Origin: Formicarius rufipectus
Taxonomy: Eukaryota; Chordata; Aves; Passeriformes; Formicariidae
Direction: 5' to 3'
Assembly (NCBI GenBank): GCA_013399695.1
Contig: VXAU01000305.1
Span: forward strand, 681,960-745,959
DNA: 64,000 nucleotides
Shown: positions 13,740 through 25,712 of the stretch, piece after piece
How the letters are laid out: each line of letters begins with the position of its first letter
Numbering within the stretch: the stretch's first letter is position 1
Notes under the pieces: generated by a model
What the model was told of the DNA's origin: nothing
The model's input: only the letters and a program-made list of their open reading frames with translations
The model's database searches: none
Program-made: the position numbers and the translations under genes

Positions 13740-15860
13740 AATATTCTCTGACAAGCATCTCATCCTAACCACATATTGTACAAACCAATTATCTCTTTTG
13801 TTTGTTCCAGTTGAGATAAACATTGTTGTTCCCTATTCATCTTCCCCATGACATTCACAATTCTATAGATTTCTGCAGTACATCCCTCCAATTCAGTCTT
13901 CTCTTTTCTTGCATGGGAGCCTTCATAGGGAAGGTTCATAGCAGACCTTTGGTTTTCTTGATAATTTTGTCTGTACACTTTCCAATTCTACTTTTTTGAA
14001 TGAAGGACCCAAACAGCACATACCATTGAGGATGTGCACCACTAGTGCACATTTTCATTTTCGTTTCATTTTCTTCCTTGTTTTTTTTTTGTTTGGTTGG
14101 TTGGTTGGTTTGGGTTTTTTTGCCTTAGTACTTTGTGATTTTTTTTTTAATTACTACGCATTGAGCTGACATTTTAATAATACAAAACTAGAATCTCATT
14201 CCTGTATTGTAGTACTTGGAAATGGATGTTCAGTTCAAACCTCTCCTCTATGAAAATAGGTTGTTCCCTGAAGTCTCACTTTCTAATCCATTTAGCTGAT
14301 ACTATATCACTCAGTCACTCAACATCAGGAGATCCTTCTCCAGTTCTTCTTTCTCAGCTTCTGTATTTCTAAACAACTTGACAATCAGAATAACTGTCCA
14401 TCAACAACTAGCATCATGAACACATCAAAGATCCTCATAAAATGCAAAAGTGCCTTCACTTCACAGTAGAGGCCACATATTCTCACTGTTTCCTATCTTA
14501 TAAATGGTATTCATGGAAATACCATCTTCCTTTTCTCACAGTATCTTTTTAAGAGACTTTGGTAATGGTGTTGCCTTGTAGAAAATTCTGTGGGTAATCT
14601 TAATTATGTTCATTCATTCAGAGAATTCTATATATTTGTATCAGATGACCTCCCGTTATAAAAATGGTATTAACTCTTTTACTTTATCTATAACACTATT
14701 CTGGCTAATTGATCTGATACAGATTACTTTGTCTACAGCAGTTTGAATTTTCCCAGGTAGCACTTTTGGAAATTGGCATCATCTGTCACCTCCTGAATCA
14801 CTGGCACTAAGTCAAATTTATGCAAGAGTTTACATACCATGATTCATCTAGTTCATACTTTAGTTTCATTACACATCTTTAGATGTTTCTAGTTGTAATT
14901 TTTTATTGTTTTCATTTGTTGTATAATGGCTTTTGCTGACATTTCAATGTTAGATAAATCTTCAAATTCACTTTGCATGAAAACCAAGTTCATCATACAC
15001 TGTTTCCCTACTCCTGCCCACTGAACACAGGCGTAAAAATTAGTTTTTCTGCCAGGAATTCAGCTTTTCAAAGAGTGCTTTATATACATTGATCTTTTTT
15101 GGCCCTAAAAACTTTCTGGCTTTCCCTTATCCAAATATGTTTGAATTTTTTATTTATTTTTAAATTAGTTTTAGGCCTTCTACATAATTTTCTTTAAATA
15201 TCTTTTGACTGCTTTGCAACTGTTTTTATTTAATTTAATTGGATGTATTTTTTAATTTATCTTCCTTATTGAATACAGCTTAAACTTTCTTAAGGATGTT
15301 TTTTAGCTTTAGAAATCTCTCTTACATTAATGTTAGACCATAACGGGGAACTTTTTTTCTGGTTTTTTTTTTCTAGGATTTATCTCATCACTTAACTGTG
15401 GGAGGAACTGGGGATTTTTTTTCCTTCATTTTCTTTCTGAGAAATTCCTGTTATTTACTATTATTTATATTGATTCTCAATCTGTTCTAAAATATATCAT
15501 TATGTGCAAATATATACCCTCCTATCTGCTCTTTCTAATTCTTCTTTGACACCATTTTCTAATTTAGGCAAATAGCCTTCTTAAAATTAAGTATTATCAG
15601 ATTGTGTGGTTGGTGTCTGCTCCTCTCTCTGGAATGCATGTACATATGTGTACATATTCACTGATATGTAGTGGTTTGGTAATAGACACTTTTGTAACCA
15701 AAGCATACATACTGCTCTAAGCCAGTTCTCCCTTTGTGGGTTACTAAGAGTTGTTCCATTATCTGCTCATTTATGGCATTAAAAAGTTTGGGTTTAGTAA
15801 CGTGACATTTATCCATGGTATATGGTGGCCTTAAGTATTGTCCTGGGAACATTTCAGCAA
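13740..15860 (-). mobile_element. Ancient CR1-type LINE, long degraded copy
   Basis: Read on the - strand, the stretch follows the antisense landmarks of old sauropsid CR1 elements in the right order. The first is a TCAGTCTTCTCTTTTC block (about 13893). Next come CAAACAGCACATACCATTG (about 14010) and CGCATTGAGCTGACATTTT (about 14158). They are followed by a segment around 14545-14580 that parallels the usual AAGAGCCTTTGGT...CTTGT region. TTGGCATCATCTGTCACCTCC (about 14775) follows, then CTTTGTGGGTTACTAAGAG (about 15731). Divergence is heavy and every frame is broken. At roughly 2 kb it is much longer than the other CR1 copies here. The 5' limit is uncertain. This is recognition from memory of CR1 consensus structure, not an alignment. 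Confidence 0.6.
14087..14118. repeat. GGTT-type simple repeat inside old CR1
   Basis: Repeated GGTT units follow a T run, interrupting the CR1 remnant. Confidence 0.75.
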
Positions 15861-18800
15861 TCCCTGCCTGGACAGTACTTCATCTGCTTCAGTTCTTCCT
15901 ACAGAATCAATCTCCTTTCCCTCCCTCTGAGACTAGTACCCACATGAATCATGATCAACAATCATGAACTTAGCCAAAATCAAGATGATGTCATAACACA
16001 TTCCTTCCCCTCTGTAGCACTGAGCCTGTTGTCCCAGAAGTGGAAATCATCAGTGATACCTTGAAGGTATCTTTGATCAAACTTGCTGCTGCTCAGAGGT
16101 CTCACAGTTTTACTACTACAGGTTTCAGGGCTCAGCTTTAGCTATTGTCTCCTCCAAGGCAGTATTTCATCACTGAGCACTTTGAGCACTTATCTTCCAT
16201 CTGCTGACACACACCTTTCCCTTGTCACCTGACATACAGGGGAATCTCTGGTGGAAATTAACTGAATGCTCAGCACTGACTGTGGCACTGCATGAGTGCT
16301 GAGACATGGAAAAAGCACCAAAGTGTTGAACCTGGAACCTGTGCTCTGATATTGACTGTGTCTAATGTTCACTTTAAGTATTATCTTGGATCTTTTCTCA
16401 TGTAAAAACTTATTTTATGCCCTACTTACTGGAAGCATATTCAGACTAAAATACAGACTCAATACAATTTTGGAGACAAAATATAATCCATGCTGCATTT
16501 AGCTGTGCATTTGGTCATAATAAGGCATAGTGTGACTCTATTTGGAAGCATTTAGTATATCCAGATGGACTTTCCTAGAAGGATACTGCTATCAATTGTC
16601 ATAAGGACAAAAGCAGAAAACTGCACTAAAGAGCTTCTAAATACCATATAGAAATAAGTATACTGACCCCTGGAGGTGATTCCTAATTCATGTTTAAGAA
16701 GAATATAATATTATGAATCATTTCTGAGACTGGATAAGGTTTCAGAAAGGCTGAGTTTCAGGAAATGCAAACAAGTTTCTCCAAAGTAATTTCTATTCAA
16801 ATCTCCACCCCAGTTGAATTCATCACAGATAAAAGTAACTTCAGATGATGCATTTTGACTGTATGCAGATCAGAATCACTCGCAGTTTCAAACTTTCAAC
16901 CCATAAATTTCGTTCAAACATTTACTGAGATTTTAACCTCAATTTACTGTTTTCTCTTACACAGTAGCTTCCATGTCTCCATGACATTTTAAAGACAGGC
17001 TTAGGAAGCCTCCATATACTGACATTTTAACGAGGGCTTGACAAAGAGTGAAGTGACCTTCTATGGTGTTTTTTGAAAGCATTGAAATCTTTAAATGAGA
17101 CAAAAAAGAGAGGAGTTTAAATTTTTCAGTGAAAGACAGACATGAAAAATTACATATTTGGAGAACGAAATGGGTTTCTTTGTTCTTCTTTAGCTGCCCA
17201 GTCTACAAGTTGCTGCCTGGAAGATCAGTCTGCATCAGTTAGTCTACTCCAGATTTAGTCCTCTTACTGCAGCTATAGTAAGGGCTAGAGGATCTGGGAG
17301 CTGTGAAACTGAAGAAGACAACATCTCAAAACACAAAGGTTTTGTCAGACAGAAGGTTATCATGAAACATTTAGATTCTAAGATATCAAGTAAGTTTTGT
17401 GGATTTGGTTTTTATACATTATGTTTGTTAAGGGCAGCATTTTAAACATATTTTATGAAGGTTTTTTTTCAAATAGAATGGGTGGGTTTTTTCTAAATAT
17501 GTTGTGGTCAGTATTTGTTAAAGTTTTCATCACAGCTGTTTCTTTTTCCACTATTTTCTGTGAATTGCAAGAGAATGAGCTGAGGGAAACTCCTTTACTT
17601 GTGTGCATTTAAAATAATTTTTCTAAGAATTAGTTGCCTAAAATCATTAGGAAACTACTTTTTCTGACATTTATTGTGATATTTGATTGATTTGTGTCTG
17701 TACCATTGAAATAATTCATTATTACTGCTCTATTTGCTTTAACTCTTTTAAGTGTCTCACAACACATATTTCTCCATTTGCTCTGATGATGAGGTCAGCG
17801 GTACAAATCTGTCACATTTTCTATGCTCTCCTGAACGTTTAGTTCCATATATCCATCTTTATCAGCCATATCCTTTCCCTAAGGAATCATTTACTGCTAG
17901 ATTATAATGTATGATGGATTCTTTCCTTTCAGCTATATTTTGGTAACACATATTTCACATAGCCAAGTTTCCTCATTTGACCATCCTTCCTTTTAAAAAT
18001 TTCCCTTTGATGTTCATACATGCAACACATGCTGCACTAAATTTGGCTGCCATTAGTCACAATCACTCAACTAGCAGTTTAAGTCTTTCACTAGTTTTAC
18101 ATGGACACAGTATATCTCACTGCTTTTTGCTTTCAGCTTTGGAAATAAAAGTGGATGCTCTATATCCTGATTAATTGTATTCAGAATGGAATTAGTCAAT
18201 GTCAGAAACTCTTGAAAATTTCTTTTACAGTTCTTTTCCAAGGTAGAAACACTACAGAATTTAGCAGACCATGAGCTAATGTTTAAAACATCAACTATAT
18301 ACCGAAATAACAGATTAGTTTGCTTCACTAAGCTCAGAACAGTGCTATTTTCTAAGCCTATCAGGAACTATGACATTTTTAAGGAAATTAATGCTCTAAA
18401 ATGCAAAAAAAAAAAAAATCAACTTCAATTTCTAATTATGTCCATGAAATCTGTAATTACTGCTACAAAAAGAAAACAAAAAGAAAAAAAAAAAAAAAGA
18501 GAGAGAGAAATAACTTACTGGTAGATTCAAAATACATCTTAGAACATTTAAAATCAAGGACTTTTCAACACCCACTGTACAATGTCAAGTATTATTATAC
18601 CTAATTATGTTCCTAAAAACTTGTTGATCATACTTCTACAGAGTCTGATTCTCTTTTTACCTCTGTGCTGATTATACATTTATTTCTATTCATTTTCTAT
18701 TTTTAAAAGCTAAAAACTATTATCACCTTCTACATTTAGTGTTCTCATTTCTCGTTACAGTTTTTGTTTTATTCTGGTATCTGGCTTATTTTCTTCATTC

Positions 18801-20449
18801 CCTTTTACCTTCTGTGAATGCAGTTTGTAGAGTTTTAACTGCTCCAACAAAACTCCCCATTCAATTTCTTTTATTTCTCTTGCTCAGCAACACCTGCTTA
18901 TTTTTATGATATTTTAGTTTTCAGAAAGCCAGCCAGCTGTGGAAGTCCCATTTTTATGCTTATAGTATTTGAGCAAGCTGGAACAGTAAATGGTCTTTAT
19001 CAAGGTATCCCCACTTCTTTGGAAAGGCCACTGATAAGATATTTAGTCCAAGTACTCTTTTCTAAGTCTTCTTAGGGTGTTGCTAGTTGTAAAGGGATTT
19101 TGTTTTTTAAATGGATCACTATCTACTGGACTTAGATAAATGGCAATTCCTGCCTTAGGAACACAGAAGTTCTCTTAGGCCACAAAATATCTATCAACAG
19201 CCTGATTACAATTCCTGCATTGCATTATGAATCCACAATACTTGTTCACTCTCTTCAACAATGACAAAAAACTTCACGGTGTGTTCCAATGCAACTTTTG
19301 TGAGGAGAGGAAGTGCTTCTATTGCCATAAGTAAATTAGGTAAAATGGATTAAAAATGAAACTTCATATAGTGTTTAGGCACCAACATTTATACAGCTAA
19401 ATACATTTCTTTGATGAGCTAGGTTTAAATGAACTGCTCAAGTCCACACAGACTGGTTATCAAACAGAACAAAGTGTTTAAACCAACTATACCCACTATT
19501 ATTCCAAGTCCTAAATGACTAAAGGTTGGGGTTTTTTTCATTTTATTTTTTCATGTAAATCCAAGCCACTGAGGTAAATATTGTACTCTGAGGTGAAAAT
19601 ATCACTAGAAACAATCTCTGAAGTACTTGTCTAAAATCACTGTTTTGATCAAATTAGAAAAGCTGGAAATATTTGGTCAGCTGCATAAAAGTTGTCACAG
19701 TTTGACATTTTTAATTACCACACTTTTTCTCATAACAATAGAATTATTGTCATCAATTTTTATCTTGAAAGATGTAGCATTTATGTAGACCTTAACACTA
19801 GTTCCTTCATACTCCATGTCCTGTGGCTTAACATGGAGACTGGTATTTTAAAAATGTTAAAGAAACAAGCAGTCCTTTCGTAAAGTGGATTTGATCATAT
19901 CCACTTACCATTATGTTGTCGAAGCACAATTCATTCAGATACAAAGAAATTCTCAGCTTTTGTGATGACTGGATTAGTATCTCAGTATCTTGGGCATTTA
20001 AGAAGGACAGACAGGATGTGAGCATGGTGGTCACAGATGAAATAATGGAAAGTGCACTTTGTATGACAAAAACTGTGAAAAAATAGCAGTGCTTCTCTAG
20101 ATGAATCACATTGTCACTCAAGATCCAGAATTGCTTGGTTAACCTTGTTCAGTTCCTCAACCAATGACCAATTTTGTTAAGAGCACCAAGAAACAACCTT
20201 TTTATTAGGAAGCACTAACCCTTGGCTAAATTAAATGAGGTGTAGTGAACCAGCTCAGCTGCTCCTAATTAACAGATCACCTTTTAATTTTGGAAGATAA
20301 GTATTGTTGATGTGCTGCGCATTAAATGAACAGTAGAAGTCCTGAGGCTGATGTCAATGGATGAAATGTTTCTTTCTTAGTTAACAATAAAAAAGTCTTT
20401 TTATTGTTTTATCTCTTCAAGTATTTAAGTTACATGAAAGCTGAAAATT
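15861..20449. other. Unique AT-rich non-coding DNA
   Basis: No gene found. The start (to about 16130) may still belong to the old CR1 but I could not match it. A-rich tracts lie at 18402-18417 and 18481-18510, the latter running into a short GA repeat. These tracts create lysine-rich frames without meaning. Confidence 0.5.
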
Positions 20450-20653
20450 TCATATGGTACACTTGTAATACAGGAGGTGAAACCGAGTCTGGCTACCCAC
20501 ATCTTTACTGTCCCACTGATGGAATAGCCGAAGGCTCATAATAACCATCCTTTCATTGTGAATATCACTAACTCGAGCACAAAGTACGAGTAGTGCAGCT
20601 TTCAGACATGCTAAGGGAACTAAATAGCTGTAACCACTCTTGCCATTTCTGAG
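20450..20653 (-). other. Candidate exon or conserved element, unknown
   Basis: On the - strand 67 codons are open between a TGA at 20654-20656 and a TGA at 20450-20452. Five CpGs fall within about 110 bases of otherwise CpG-poor DNA. The part that would form an internal exon is 20501-20610. It is preceded on - by TTCCCTTAG (a plausible acceptor) and followed by GTGGGTAG (a usable donor). Only one frame is open through it. The peptide looks protein-like (segment RVSDIHNERMVIMSLRLFHQ), with no family I recognise. A conserved non-coding element is equally possible. Confidence 0.25.
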
Positions 20654-21264
20654 TCAAAATTTGAGATAGACTATACTGTAGGTTAAATATGAACTGTTTC
20701 CCATGGTGTGGTTATTCTTTGTCTTCTTCAAAGTTGACTGTCCATCTAAAAAAGGCAAGTTTTAAAATCATGTAGTATAACATCTGATTAGACTAATTTC
20801 AACAGAAATTAATAGTTCACTATATAGAAATTTAAATTTGAGCTGCTTGTTTACTTTCCTTTTACATTCAGTGGACAGAGCAATATTTATGCACAATTTA
20901 TTTGCTGTATTATAAATTTCTGTTTGAGGATGAGGTGAATGTTGAAATTTAAATTTTATTGTCCATATTTGTTGAGATTAATCCTCTGCTTTGTATATAA
21001 AAAAACCTGATTGGTTCCAGACAAAGACACAGGGAAGGGGAGTGGGGTGCAGGAGTTAAATAAAGAGTTCCAGAGTGTGACTTTAGAGACACTAAAGTGA
21101 TCCTAGACTGGCCATAGCACCTGTCCATGACAAGAATTTCATTAGCAAGCAAAAATTCCTTGGTACATTTTAAAGCCATAGTTCCTCACAGCTGCACCTG
21201 CATTGTGAATTTAAAGTAATACACAAAAATTCAGAGAAACACACTTTTTTTTTTTTTTAACTTT

Positions 21265-21315
21265 TTGTGCTGCCACTGACATACCAGTANTTGTGCTGCC
21301 ACTGACATACCAGTA
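21265..21315. repeat. 25-bp perfect duplication around a single N
   Basis: The 25 bases at 21265-21289 are repeated exactly at 21291-21315, with one N at 21290 between them. A minimal N joining two identical ends is the signature of two contig ends that overlap but were joined without being merged. The second copy is therefore probably not real. Confidence 0.85.
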
Positions 21316-21564
21316 ACTGTTGATTATTGTCACATTTAAAACAAGATTTGCCAGTGGTATTATTTCAAAGCTGGCAAATGCATAGCTTCTAATGCACCAA
21401 ATTACACTTGAATATTTATTGGCTTTATAGAACCATCTGCTTTCAGCTTTCTCAGACTAAAACATAATTTCTCCTCATTAGAATGCTCTCATTTTGTTTA
21501 CACAAGAAAATCCATGAAAACCAACTAAAAAATATAACAGAAACAAATCTGAATTCAAAGAAGC

Positions 21565-21606
21565 GAAAAAAAAAAAAATAAAAATAAATAAAAAAAATAA
21601 AAATTG
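21565..21606. repeat. A-rich simple repeat (A runs with T spacers)
   Basis: A 12-13 base A run is followed by TAAA and ATAAA units. Low complexity only. A purine-rich 23-bp neighbourhood continues into unique sequence. Confidence 0.8.
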
Positions 21607-22929
21607 TACAATGTAACGTTAAGAACCACTTTTAGATATGGTTCTTATGCAGGAATACTGAGGTAGCAGTGATAAAATAGCAATGAGTGTGAGGAAGGAG
21701 CAGAAGGGAGGACTGAAGCTGCAGGTTTATTCCCTTTCATAAAAAAACCTTCAGGAGAGTTCTTTTGCTGGACTGTCCTCGTTTATGCCACTAAATACTG
21801 GGTTTGAGTCATCCATGTAAAACTCTTTATTGATGTGGGTTTTGTTTTGCTGAATATTTGCTCAGCATAAATACAGTGCAAGGGTACAAGGACTGCAAAG
21901 TGAAGATCCAGTCTGCCAGACCTGAGCTTCTGAGTTAGAATCTTGGTCTTTTTACTTTTTCTCCTTCATTTTCATGACTTGCATGCTTTTCTGCAAGGTA
22001 GTGCAGACTCAAAGGATGAGCTATAGTAAAAGATGCTATAGTGAAAGACCCTACAGTTATAACATAGTCCCAAGAAATAAGAGCTCAGGGATCAGTCTCT
22101 TCGTGGATGAATTTCCTGGGTGAGGATCACCTGCAAATCTGTTCTCTTCAGTGAGCTCTCCAACACAATTAGTCAAGGTCCAAAAAGGTAGATAACATCA
22201 TCAACACCTGCTGTCATAAAAAAAAAAAGGCATCAAACTAATTTAATACCTATTTCCAGAAGAGAGCTTTATTCTTTGGCTCCTCAGTGAATGGCAGCAT
22301 TTCTCTTACAGCGTTATTCAGAGAGGAGAGAAACCTGGCAGACTCCTGCATCCAAAGGTAATAGCTGGCTATAGCAATATTTCTGTACAGCATTCTAGAT
22401 TTCTGAGTCACTTTTGAAAAGCGTACTTCTCACCATCAACAAGACAAAAAGCTTACCAGTTTTATTCAGTATAGATTGCCCTGTCAAAGTGACTATTGAC
22501 TGCCTCAACAGGCAACCTGAATCTCACCCTAGAAATATAAGCTTACAGACTATCCATATGAATTCAAACAAGAGTAAAATTACTATATCCAAAAAACAGG
22601 AAGTATAAAAAAAGGCCTAACTAGAATACTCATTAAGTAACTTTTCCACTACAGTTCTGTGTCAGGGCCCTAAGCACTCAAAGGTTTGACGGCCTAAGCT
22701 CAGGGTCAGGCTCAATAGTTTAGCCATGCAGTCTTGAATCAAAGACGTGCAGAAAGATTTCTGTGAGAAACTGTTCTGACAAACAAGACCCTGTTCCACT
22801 CAGCAGGTGCTGAGCTTCAGCTCCACACCTTGCCTTTGTTCTTTCTGTCATGGCCATCTGTGCCTAGCTGTGTACCTCACTTGACAGCGTTTTGACCATG
22901 GGGACCAGCTCCTCACAGCCTCTGGACGG

Positions 22930-23290
22930 GGCCGTTGCTGGAAAACCTCTGCGTTGAAGGTAGTACAGATACACATAGGTCCTCTGAGGCTGGGTAGTGA
23001 AGAGAGAAGCCTTTATTCAAACTAACAGCGAGTTATATAGACCTCAGGGGCTGGGGGTGGCCAAGGAACCCAGTTATCCAGTGGGGGAAGGGAAGGGTCA
23101 CAGGCAGGCAGGCCCCCAGGAGTGGGAGATAAGGCAGGGGATACATCCAATGGAGATAGAGCACAGGCAGGGCTGGCTGGGCAGTCCAGCTCAGGTAACT
23201 TATAACAGTTTCGCTTGATGGGTGTACATATTAAAGGAGAACTCCTACAAGCAAGGCAATTTCTAAAGGTCTCTAATTTAACAAGGTTCA
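22930..23290 (-). mobile_element. LTR of an endogenous retrovirus (approximate limits)
   Basis: Read on the - strand, a GC-rich U3-like region (about 23050-23280) leads to a TATA motif (23034-23039). About 20 bases further on is an AATAAA signal (23012-23017), followed by a C/T-rich U5-like stretch. TATA, then AATAAA, then U5 within about 120 bases is the standard compact retroviral LTR layout. The exact TG/CA ends and target duplication could not be fixed. GC content is well above the surroundings. Flanking GC-rich DNA at 22855-22930 and 23330-23600 may be internal or unrelated repeat. No gag, pol or env remnant was recognised. Confidence 0.55.
23034..23039 (-). promoter_or_regulatory. TATA box of the LTR at 22.9-23.3 kb
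   Basis: TATATA on the - strand lies upstream of the AATAAA element at 23012-23017. The spacing fits the U3/R part of a compact LTR. Whether it is active cannot be told from sequence. Confidence 0.5.
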
Positions 23291-25382
23291 GGCTTCTGTT
23301 GTCCTGTTCTTCATTTGTTTCTTCCAATCCTCGTAGCCTGAGTCTTCTCCCACACTCACTGATCTGGACTGAACCTCAGGTCACTGCCTTGGCTTCCTGG
23401 CATGATCTCCTGGCCTTGCCAATGTGGATGCACCCAGTGATCTGGACTCTTGGATAACCCTGGATACTCTTATAAGATCCACTCTGATTTTGTTTTCAAG
23501 TACGGTGGCAACTGTGGCTTCAGTGTGACCTTGAGGATCCTTCGCTGCCTGCCTGACCATGGCTCTAGTCCCCAGGTTCATCTTCCCTTACAGAGTAGCT
23601 ATGGCACATGGACACTCCAGTCGTCATCAATAAAAGTAGAAGTCAGGTCATACTGCTAAAACTGCTGACACTCGGCAATGATTCTGTGCAGTGCACTGTG
23701 CCTGAAGCTAATCATGGAGCTCAAGAAAAGTCCTTGGCAAGTGTGGAACATATTACCACCCTTCTTAGCACCATGAACCGTAACAACTTTGTTGCCTTTA
23801 ATCTTCTATTACCACCTAAAGACTTCAGTCTGGTTTTCAAGCATTTGTGTCTGGAAAATACAGGTATCTCAGCAACAGTTCTCATCCTGCTGTGACACAG
23901 TAAGAAATTTTTTTTCCTTTGGTATATAACCAACACCCAAACATTGAGCCAAAGCTTTGATTCAGAGATGGAATTTGAATATATATAATCTCAGGCGTGT
24001 CTACTGTCCCCAAAAGTCAGTTGGACTACTAACATGATTCAAAGTTATGCATAAGATTGAGCACCTTTTTAATCATGAGCAAAATAGAAAAGATAAAGTA
24101 TTCATACTTGAGTTTGCTCAGCTGTGGAATGAGCTGCTGAAGAGATTTGACAATTTAAAATCTGACAGCTTTTAGAATGCTCCACTAGCTCTCTTTTTAA
24201 GTTTCTGTTATATCATTTGAACTGCAACAGAATAAGGGTAAATTGTCAGATGCAAAGAAAGGAAAAGAAAAAAAAACCTGTTAAATAGAGTTCACTGTTA
24301 AATAGCTATTGCAGTAATAGGAATTGTAAAATAGAAAACTGATAAATAGTAACAGGAAAGAAAAAAATTCTATTTGCTGATGCTACTTTCAACTGCTAAT
24401 ACTTTGCAGAAACAGACAGATTCAGCCTGAATTATATTAAGTTCCTGTAGAGTGTATTGGAACACAACATCCTGCTAAGAAGTCAGTGAGTGAATTGCAG
24501 GGGTGGAGTGATTAAAAATATGACATGCATCTTCTAATTTCAAAACTTTTTTAATAATTAAAATGTTTTCTAGCAAAGCAGGAAGCAGTAAATAGTTTCT
24601 CATTTACTTTACACATTAGCCTGTAGATAACCAAGGAAAATAATTACACTGTATTATTCAGGTAAATTTGTCTTTATGTTAGTACTTAGTATAAGATTCT
24701 TATTACAATAAGTCCACATTAGCAGTTTCGTTAATACCAGAAATAAGACAATTAAAGCGAACACTGTAAATTTAGTTACAGAACCTCTAAGAAAAAAAAA
24801 AACATTTTAATGCATTCTGGACATTAAAACATGTAAACAGCAAACTGCACTGTGCTGAACTGTCCCAGTTAGCCCTGTCACAGCCTTAGTAACTTGAAAT
24901 TAATTGTAAATTATGAACTTTCTGCCCCCATCCCTCTCAAAATGACAGCTGCTGTTGATTTTCTTACTAGAACATCAAAATATTACACAGCATAACTACA
25001 GAGATTTGTAAAGGGTTACACAGGGGGAACTTCAGACAACCACTATATCACATCGTTCCCTCATACTCAGGACTGCAGTTCATTCACTCACAGTGCTGAG
25101 CTCTCTTCTGGTTGTGATCCTGCCAGATCAGAGCATGGCATTTCCTCACTGTGAGTGAGAAATCTGACAGGTTTGTCTGTGGACCTAGGAACTACTGAAA
25201 AAAAGATAAGAGAACTAACAGTAAACCAAACACAGATATTTTGAAGTATCACTGCCTCTGTCAGAATATGTTGCTCACCACATGCATGGTCATCTTACAG
25301 GAACAGCATCATTACAGTGAAAAACTAAGCAGAATCTGAATACATATGCCAGAAAATTAAAACTGATGCAGTTCAAACTTTA
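23291..25382. other. Non-coding DNA, first part relatively GC-rich
   Basis: 23330-23600 is richer in GC than the window and may be part of an unrecognised repeat next to the LTR. After 23900 the DNA returns to the AT-rich background. The overlapping 60-95 codon frames on both strands show no consistent protein character. Confidence 0.45.
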
Positions 25383-25712
25383 TCACTGGATATATCCCAA
25401 GAATTCCTCTGGGATACTGATATCATTCAGATTCACCAGAATAAGTTGATTAGTTTCTTTGTAGTCTCTAGTTTTAATACAATTGTAGTATTTTTGGCAC
25501 TGTTTAACCTTGTCTTTAAGTAGTCTAGATACCTCAGAGGCCAGTGCTTCTCCATCGTCCCAGTTTAGTGATGACAACTCACATTTTAGGACATTACACG
25601 ACCCACCTCTCTCTCCAAACACCATGTGAGATCTAGTGTCAAAATAGAAAACTGTGCCACACTGAGGCAATGCTGTGATTTTTACAGTCCACCAATAAAA
25701 GGAAATTGAAGC
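25383..25712 (-). CDS. Unidentified protein-like frame, possible terminal exon or gene relic
   Basis: A 109-codon frame is open on the - strand between TGA at 25713-25715 and TGA at 25383-25385. There is no ATG at its start, and the first Met is about 38 codons in. It could be a 3'-terminal exon. AG dinucleotides that could serve as acceptors end near 25672 (AAATCACAG) and 25662 (TTGCCTCAG), both with weak pyrimidine tracts. The peptide looks natural. It begins hydrophobic and aromatic (FYWWTVKITALPQCGTVFYF), continues DTRSHMVFGERGGS, then has a charged helix-like segment (DGEALASEVSRLLKDKVKQ) and ends IPEEFLGYIQ. Codons favour purine first positions, as in real coding DNA, and CpGs occur at TCG and ACG within it. 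No neighbouring exon was found. I do not recognise the family. It could instead be a fragment of a retrocopy, a DNA transposon gene or an old viral insertion. Confidence 0.35.
   Translation of the reverse strand, partial: ASISFYWWTVKITALPQCGTVFYFDTRSHMVFGERGGSCNVLKCELSSLNWDDGEALASEVSRLLKDKVKQCQKYYNCIKTRDYKETNQLILVNLNDISIPEEFLGYIQ

Noticed and set aside
18279..18604. Two lysine-rich + frames
   Set aside because: Produced by A-rich tracts at 18402-18417 and 18481-18510.
23022..23327. 101-codon Pro/Leu-rich - strand frame
   Set aside because: Covers the U3 promoter region of an LTR; proline richness reflects GC-rich U3.
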